Shown: piece by piece, positions 59,390 through 64,000 of the stretch
Layout: every line of letters begins with the position of its first letter
How positions within the stretch are numbered: the stretch's first letter is position 1
From: Jaltomata sinuosa
Taxonomy: Eukaryota > Streptophyta > Magnoliopsida > Solanales > Solanaceae
Assembly (NCBI GenBank): GCA_003996215.1
Contig: QJPP01000049.1
Span: forward strand, 1,611,501 to 1,675,500
Reading direction: 5' to 3'
Length of the DNA stretch: 64,000 nucleotides
The notes under the pieces: model-generated
Seen by the model: the letters and a program-made list of their open reading frames with translations, nothing else
Told to the model about the DNA's origin: nothing
The model's database searches: none
Program-made: the position numbers and the translations under genes

Positions 59390-59697
59390 GATGTCTTCAA
59401 CATACTCCTCAAAATCATCATCATCTAGCCTGGTTTGTTCGTTAAGCTATTGACATGACATGCTGGTGGCAAGTTTTAAGTTATTATTACTGAAACCATA
59501 AACAAAACAAGTTAGATGGTACCAATTAAATAAAAATAATCCAAAAATATTTGCAAACTATGGCTATAACCTGCATGGGTGCGAGTTTGTGCATTTTGGA
59601 AAGCGGTAAAATAGTGCGAGAAATATTAAAACATAAAGGGTGGGTCACGGAGCCTCATCCGTACCGTCACCGATTTTTCATAAAATAGAGTCTTTGT

Positions 59698-60800
59698 CTA
59701 CCCAGCCGAGTGGAGAGTCATGAGGGGAATTGCGACCCAATTCTGTAGCCTTTCGCCGGGCTTGGCATCCCTTATCATGGTTGCTTCAGAGATTTCATCT
59801 GTTATAGCATCGCACCCTTCAAACAGCCTTTCGATCCTGTCATCTAACTCGTCACTTGGAGGACTAATACGCACCAAAAATGATTGATATAAGTAAGGGA
59901 GTGGCTTAGGCGGTCCCGACTGCTTCTTCTCTCTGACTCTCGCCTTGTCTTTTTGGGCCACATACCCTAGTCCATGTCTGGTCAACTGTCCAGAGATACT
60001 TAAGGGTTCAGTCATACCATCGGAACTCTTTCCCAGTCCGAAGCCTGGTTCATATATGTTCCTCAGCATTCTATCCACGAGCATTTTATAGGTGGGTGGC
60101 ATGGGAATTTAAGGAGCAAGATCTTCTCTAGTGGCATTGACGATCTCTATTATGTAGAAATTGCTTCTCCTCGGGACCTCTTTAGTTACGGGGAGACAGC
60201 CATTAGGGCGGCGTAGGTGACTCCCTTCACCGTGGATCACCACCTCATGTTCTTTCCAGATGAACTTTACCATTTGATGCAAAGTTGAAGGCATGGCTCC
60301 AGCTTCGCGGATCCATGGTCTTCCCAAAAGTAAGTTGTAGCTGGTGGTAGTATCCATGACATGAAATTCTGTACGAAACTCGATAGGTCCCATTTGGATG
60401 TATAGGCTGACTTTCCTGATAGTGTCCCTCTGACCCTTATAATAGGCTTTCACGTTCATCCTGCTCTCCGAACCTTTCCGGGATCATAATCTAGCTGAGT
60501 GAGTGTGGATAAAGGGAAAATATTCTGACCCGAACCATTGTCAATCAAAACTCTATTTATAATATTTTCTTGACATTTGAAAGTGATGTGCAAGGCTTTG
60601 TTGCACATTAACCCTTCAAAGGGTAGTTCAACAATACTTAATGTAGTCATAGCTTTTTCCGGCATTTCCTGATTTTTAGGGCCAGACGGTACTATTGACT
60701 TGCTCACAACCCATTCTTCATCGGCCTCTATCATATTAATAGTGGCTCCTCCGTGATTTGGCGGTGTTGTTTGTAGTGTGACCACTCTTTGATCGATCAA
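59698..60800 (-). pseudogene. Protease region of the Tat-like element
   Basis: Aspartic protease that cleaves the gag-pol product. The active-site region reads INRVLIDNGSGQNIFPLSTL (Asp-Asn-Gly-Ser in place of the more usual Asp-Ser/Thr-Gly, common in this lineage), at about 60,500-60,560. After a frameshift near 60,456 the second half continues: FHVMDTTTSYNLLLGRPWI (the ILGRPW-like flap end) and AGAMPSTLHQMVKF. A stop at 60,109-60,111 is followed in the same frame by MLRNIYEPGFGLGKSSDG, which resembles a G-patch. The last part (LPYLYQSFLVRISPPSDELD) leads toward pol. Broken by at least one shift and one stop. Confidence 0.65.
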
Positions 60801-62722
60801 ATCTTGGATTTTGTGCCTCAGGTTAATGCAATATTCGGTGTCATGTCCAACTCCTCCGGAATGATAAGCGCAATATCAGTCAGCCCTGAAGAAACGAGAG
60901 TCAGGATTTGCAGGTTTGGATGGAATGGGCTGGATAAATCCGGCAGCCTTCAATCTCATATAACTGAGTTCTAGTTTTAGCTAGCTGGGTGAAAGTCCGA
61001 GGAGATTTCTTTTCTAAATTTGGGCGAGGGAGATTCGCATTGGCGGGAGGAGGAACCTGGCGATTATTCTGGTTCTCGGGAGCCGTTTGATACACTTGAA
61101 AGTTTTGCGGGGGAGCTTGGTAAATGGGCTGCATATTTGGTTGTGGAGTTTGGTAAATGGGTTGCAGTTTGGTTGTGGAGCTTGGTAGATAGGTTGAGTA
61201 TAGAAAATTGATTGAGGACTTTGTGACGCTGGGGGAGGGATTGTTGGAACAAGTGACTTTTTGTAGTTGGCTCCGAAGGACTTCTTTGATTTCGTGCTAG
61301 GACTAGAGGTCACTGAACATACCTCTTCCCTCTTTTTCTTGGGAAACCCTGCCGATTCTGAGGATGCCGAGGCTTTGGTAATTTTGCCGCTACGAAGACC
61401 CTCTTCGACAATTTCACCAATCTTAACTAGGTCAACAAATTTGCTTTAACTGCGGATATCATTTTGTCATAGAATTTCGACTCTTGAGAGCACATAAACA
61501 CCGCACTTATCTCTTCTTCGGTCATAGGAGGTCGAACTCTCGCCACCTCTTTTCTCCATCGATAGGCGTATTCTCGAAAGTCCTCGTTTGATTTTCGCCT
61601 GATATGACCTAGAGAGTATCGATCCTGGACAATTTCCACATTATATGCGAACCTTTGAATGAAATATCGGGCCAGATCACTCCATCTAGACCACTTCTTT
61701 AGTTCTTGAGAGGTGAACCATTCTAAAGCCTCTCCGCCTAGACTTCGGCTGAACAGTCTCATTAGCAGAGCGTCATTTTTCCAATCACCGGCCATTTGGT
61801 CGCAATAGCTTCTTAAATGGGCCTCGGGAGTTCCAACATCGTTGAAGGTCTCAAACTTGAAAATCTTGAATCCTTTTGGCAGGTCCATTTTGGGATGGAT
61901 ACAGAGATTATCATAGTCATAGCCTTTCTCGTAAGATGAACCACATAGCTCTCTGATCCTGGCTATTTCTTCCTTCATTTGTGCCATGTCATGATCACGC
62001 TTCTTCCCCGCGGACCTCAACTCTTTCTCCTTCTCCTCATAGTGGTCCAGCTCGAGAATCTCTGGGAGGGCAGTGTATGGTTCTACCATAGCATGGAAAA
62101 CAGGAGATGGCGGGTTCTGGATAGGTGGAGGATGGACATTTGAAATGGCATTTGGGTATGCAGGGGTACAGTTTTGTGGGTTAATGACATTGGGATGGTT
62201 ATTCTGGGAGTTGTAGGCATTTGGTGGCGTATTTTGATAGTTTGGAGGGTGGTTTTGTGGAAAGTAGGCACTTGGGTTGTTGCTCTGGTTAGTGTGCTAG
62301 ACAGGAGGAGTATGGATTTGATACGAGGATCCAATATGAGGAGGGTTATTGGAGAGAGGTTCGTTGGAAGGCCTAGGTGCGGAGGCAGGAGGGATATTTC
62401 CTAGATGATTTTCGGTTAACGGGGAATTGAGTGGAGAGATTTGGAGAAGAGGCTGAGAGGTGCCCAAGTTTGGAGTGTTAGCGGCAATAGCCAAGCTATC
62501 CATATCATTGGTATTCTGTACTTCTTCTTGCATCTTTTTCAATTTTCTTGCAAGTTCCGCAATCATTTTGCTTTGTTCAGCGATAACATTGTCTCTCACA
62601 GTCAAAATATTTTCTTCCTCATTGTCAGTCATTTTATCCTTAGCGAAGCGAGGGTTCGAGTAGGAATCTATTTGTGCCTTTGAGCGGGTGAAGTAGGGAT
62701 GTTCGGTCAGTTTTGTCAACAC
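60801..62722 (-). pseudogene. Gag of the Tat-like element (broken)
   Basis: Structural protein of the virus-like particle. Start at 62,722 (MLTKLTEHPYFTRSKAQ). A coiled-coil stretch (AELARKLKKMQEEVQN) leads to a Pro/Asn/Gln-rich linker interrupted by TAG at 62,297-62,299. In the same frame comes the gag core: LCIHPKMDLPKGFKIFKFET, LRSYCDQMAGDWKNDALLMR, FSRSLGGEALEWF, RSDLARYFIQRFAYN-like sequence and YAYRWRKEVARVRPPMTEEE. A frameshift at about 61,427-61,445 moves the next section (VKIGEIVEEGLRSGK), and another lies near 61,140. The C-terminal zinc-type stretch CAYHSGGVGHDTEYC is at about 60,830-60,880, before HKIQDLIDQRV. Not functional. Confidence 0.75.
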
Positions 62723-64000
62723 AAATCAGTTTCTATTATCTGTTGAAATAAAAACAACTCAAAGGCCGATATGTTAAATTATGTTGGTAACAAGCAATAC
62801 AAGGTATTCATATGGAAATAAACACATAAAAGTTGCTTTTCATCAGGGCAAATCGATCCACGGGTATTTATTGACTCGAGGGTTCGACGGACAAAAATTT
62901 GCCCATCGATTTTGGGTAAGTAGATTCTATCAGGAGAGTTGACTTATCGAGTTTTCATCTTCTGATGCTTGTCCTATAGTACTTGGGTAAGTAATCTCCA
63001 TCGGAGTGGGGAAGTGAAAATTTCTTAAGGGTGGGTGTTATACCCCATTTTAACCGAGGTCGAAACGGTGTACAACGTATTGAAAACTTCTAAATTAATT
63101 AAAGGAAGTCGCCACCTAATTAGTCTTACGGTGAATTAGGACACCTATAATTAACTATGTGATTAAAGCAAATAAAGACTTCATTGTAAAGGTCTACTAA
63201 ACTTAAGATTCTAAGTAAGGATTCTAACTATCCTAAAGGGAAGGGGTTAAGCATCCTTTAAGATCCGCCAAATACGGTTAACCGGCCAGACTTAGGTTAA
63301 TCAAAATAGGGTCCAAAATATAAATATCGCATTTTATACATTTAAGAAATAACTTGCAAATATTATTAAGATTACAAATTGAAAGCATAAAAATTACTAG
63401 TAAAATTGATAATTTGTAGAAGAAAATAATTAGTGATAAACTTAAAATAAAGGGTGTCTAAATCAGAAAATAAATCATGGTAAAGTATCAAATGAGTTAT
63501 CCTCCAAAAATATATGTTGAGCAATAAAAAGATGTGCAACTAAACTATTTGGTTATAAAGAATAACTTACTAGGAAAGACCTTCTGTAATTAAAAAATTA
63601 TAGGCTTAGACTTGATAAAATAAAGATTTCAAAGATATCTATTAGTAAAATAGTTTTCAAAGCAAATAAGGAAAATTCTCATGATGTAAAAAAAAAATAT
63701 TAGTTTTACCTTTCACGAAAGTGTGTTTTGATCCTTTCGAATAGCTATATTTTTACTAAAAAGATAAAGCATTTTCATGTTCTTGATAAGAGCATTTTTT
63801 CACTTCAAAAATCTACATCCTTTTTATGCAAAATCTGCACCTTAAAGATCACAAAGGGAGTTCGTTTTGACCTCAAAAATCTGCGTTTAAAGCTCTTAAA
63901 CAGCTATGTTTTTAGCTCAAAAATCTGCACTTTTTAAGTCCTTAAACAAGTATATTTTGCCTTCAAAAATTGGGTTTTAAAACTCTTGGGAAACTGTATT
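62723..64000. other. Probable retroelement 5' region, then AT-rich DNA
   Basis: No gene recognised. AAGGGTGGG followed by TGTTATACCCCATTTTAACC at 63,026 looks like a polypurine tract plus LTR start on the plus strand, which would be a different element from the minus-strand Tat-like one. Alternatively it belongs to that element's leader. From 63,700 the words TCAAAAATCTGC and CTTAAA recur three or four times. Confidence 0.3.

Larger units (their letters stand above)
53113..62722 (-). mobile_element. Tat/Ogre-like Ty3/gypsy element, internally deleted
   Basis: Reading leftward: gag, protease, a linker with a GFGLGK motif, the first part of reverse transcriptase, then directly the integrase C-terminus, a 5-kb untranslated region and a 3' LTR. 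Reverse transcriptase core, RNase H and integrase core are gone. A long 3' untranslated region rich in tandem repeats is known for the Tat lineage. The 5' LTR was not found and probably lies beyond the window. Confidence 0.65.

Overview
This is a plant nuclear window with almost no ordinary genes. It is AT-rich and packed with nested LTR retrotransposons, a LINE, DNA transposons and a long block of Helitron-type elements. The families present (Athila-like and Tat/Ogre-like Ty3/gypsy, a chromovirus, L1-type LINE, hAT, MULE, Stowaway, F-box genes) point to a eudicot. The style of the repeats suggests Solanaceae, but that is a judgement from familiarity and was not tested. The only convincing intact host gene is an F-box gene at 23.7-24.9 kb.

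Layout. 1-17.6 kb is a three-deep nest of LTR elements. The outermost is element 'B' (10,078-17,626), with LTRs, a tRNA-Met type primer site and an antisense, broken env-like gene. A chromovirus 'A' (its pol 3' end and 3' LTR at 6,566-10,077) sits in B's 5' LTR. The 3' half of an Athila-like element (1-6,565) sits inside A's integrase. 17.6-22.3 kb holds hAT-like debris, a broken 5'-truncated LINE and a reversed solo LTR of the A family. 22.7-24.9 kb is a tandem F-box duplication: a truncated first copy and a full-length second copy.

25.67-52.20 kb is the most striking part. At least twelve Helitron 3' ends (CTAG or CTAA plus a 6-bp hairpin) and about fourteen Helitron 5' ends, all on the minus strand, lie head to tail, in two places with no base between neighbours. 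The units run from 252 bp to over 4 kb. Nested in them are a Stowaway MITE, a MULE with a 9-bp target duplication, a captured F-box fragment and internal tandem repeats. The hairpin stem shows paired substitutions between copies. The block ends exactly where a GATA-type microsatellite begins.

53.1-62.7 kb is a minus-strand Tat/Ogre-like element: gag, protease, the start of reverse transcriptase, a large pol deletion, the integrase C-terminus, then a 5-kb 3' untranslated region with three tandem arrays (37 bp, 187 bp and about 40 bp) and a 3' LTR. A hAT-type element with an 8-bp target duplication sits in the untranslated region. 62.7-64 kb is probable retroelement 5' sequence and AT-rich DNA.

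All retroelement genes seen here carry stops, frameshifts or deletions. No RepHel protein for the Helitrons, no complete transposase, no tRNA or rRNA gene and no CRISPR-like array was recognised.
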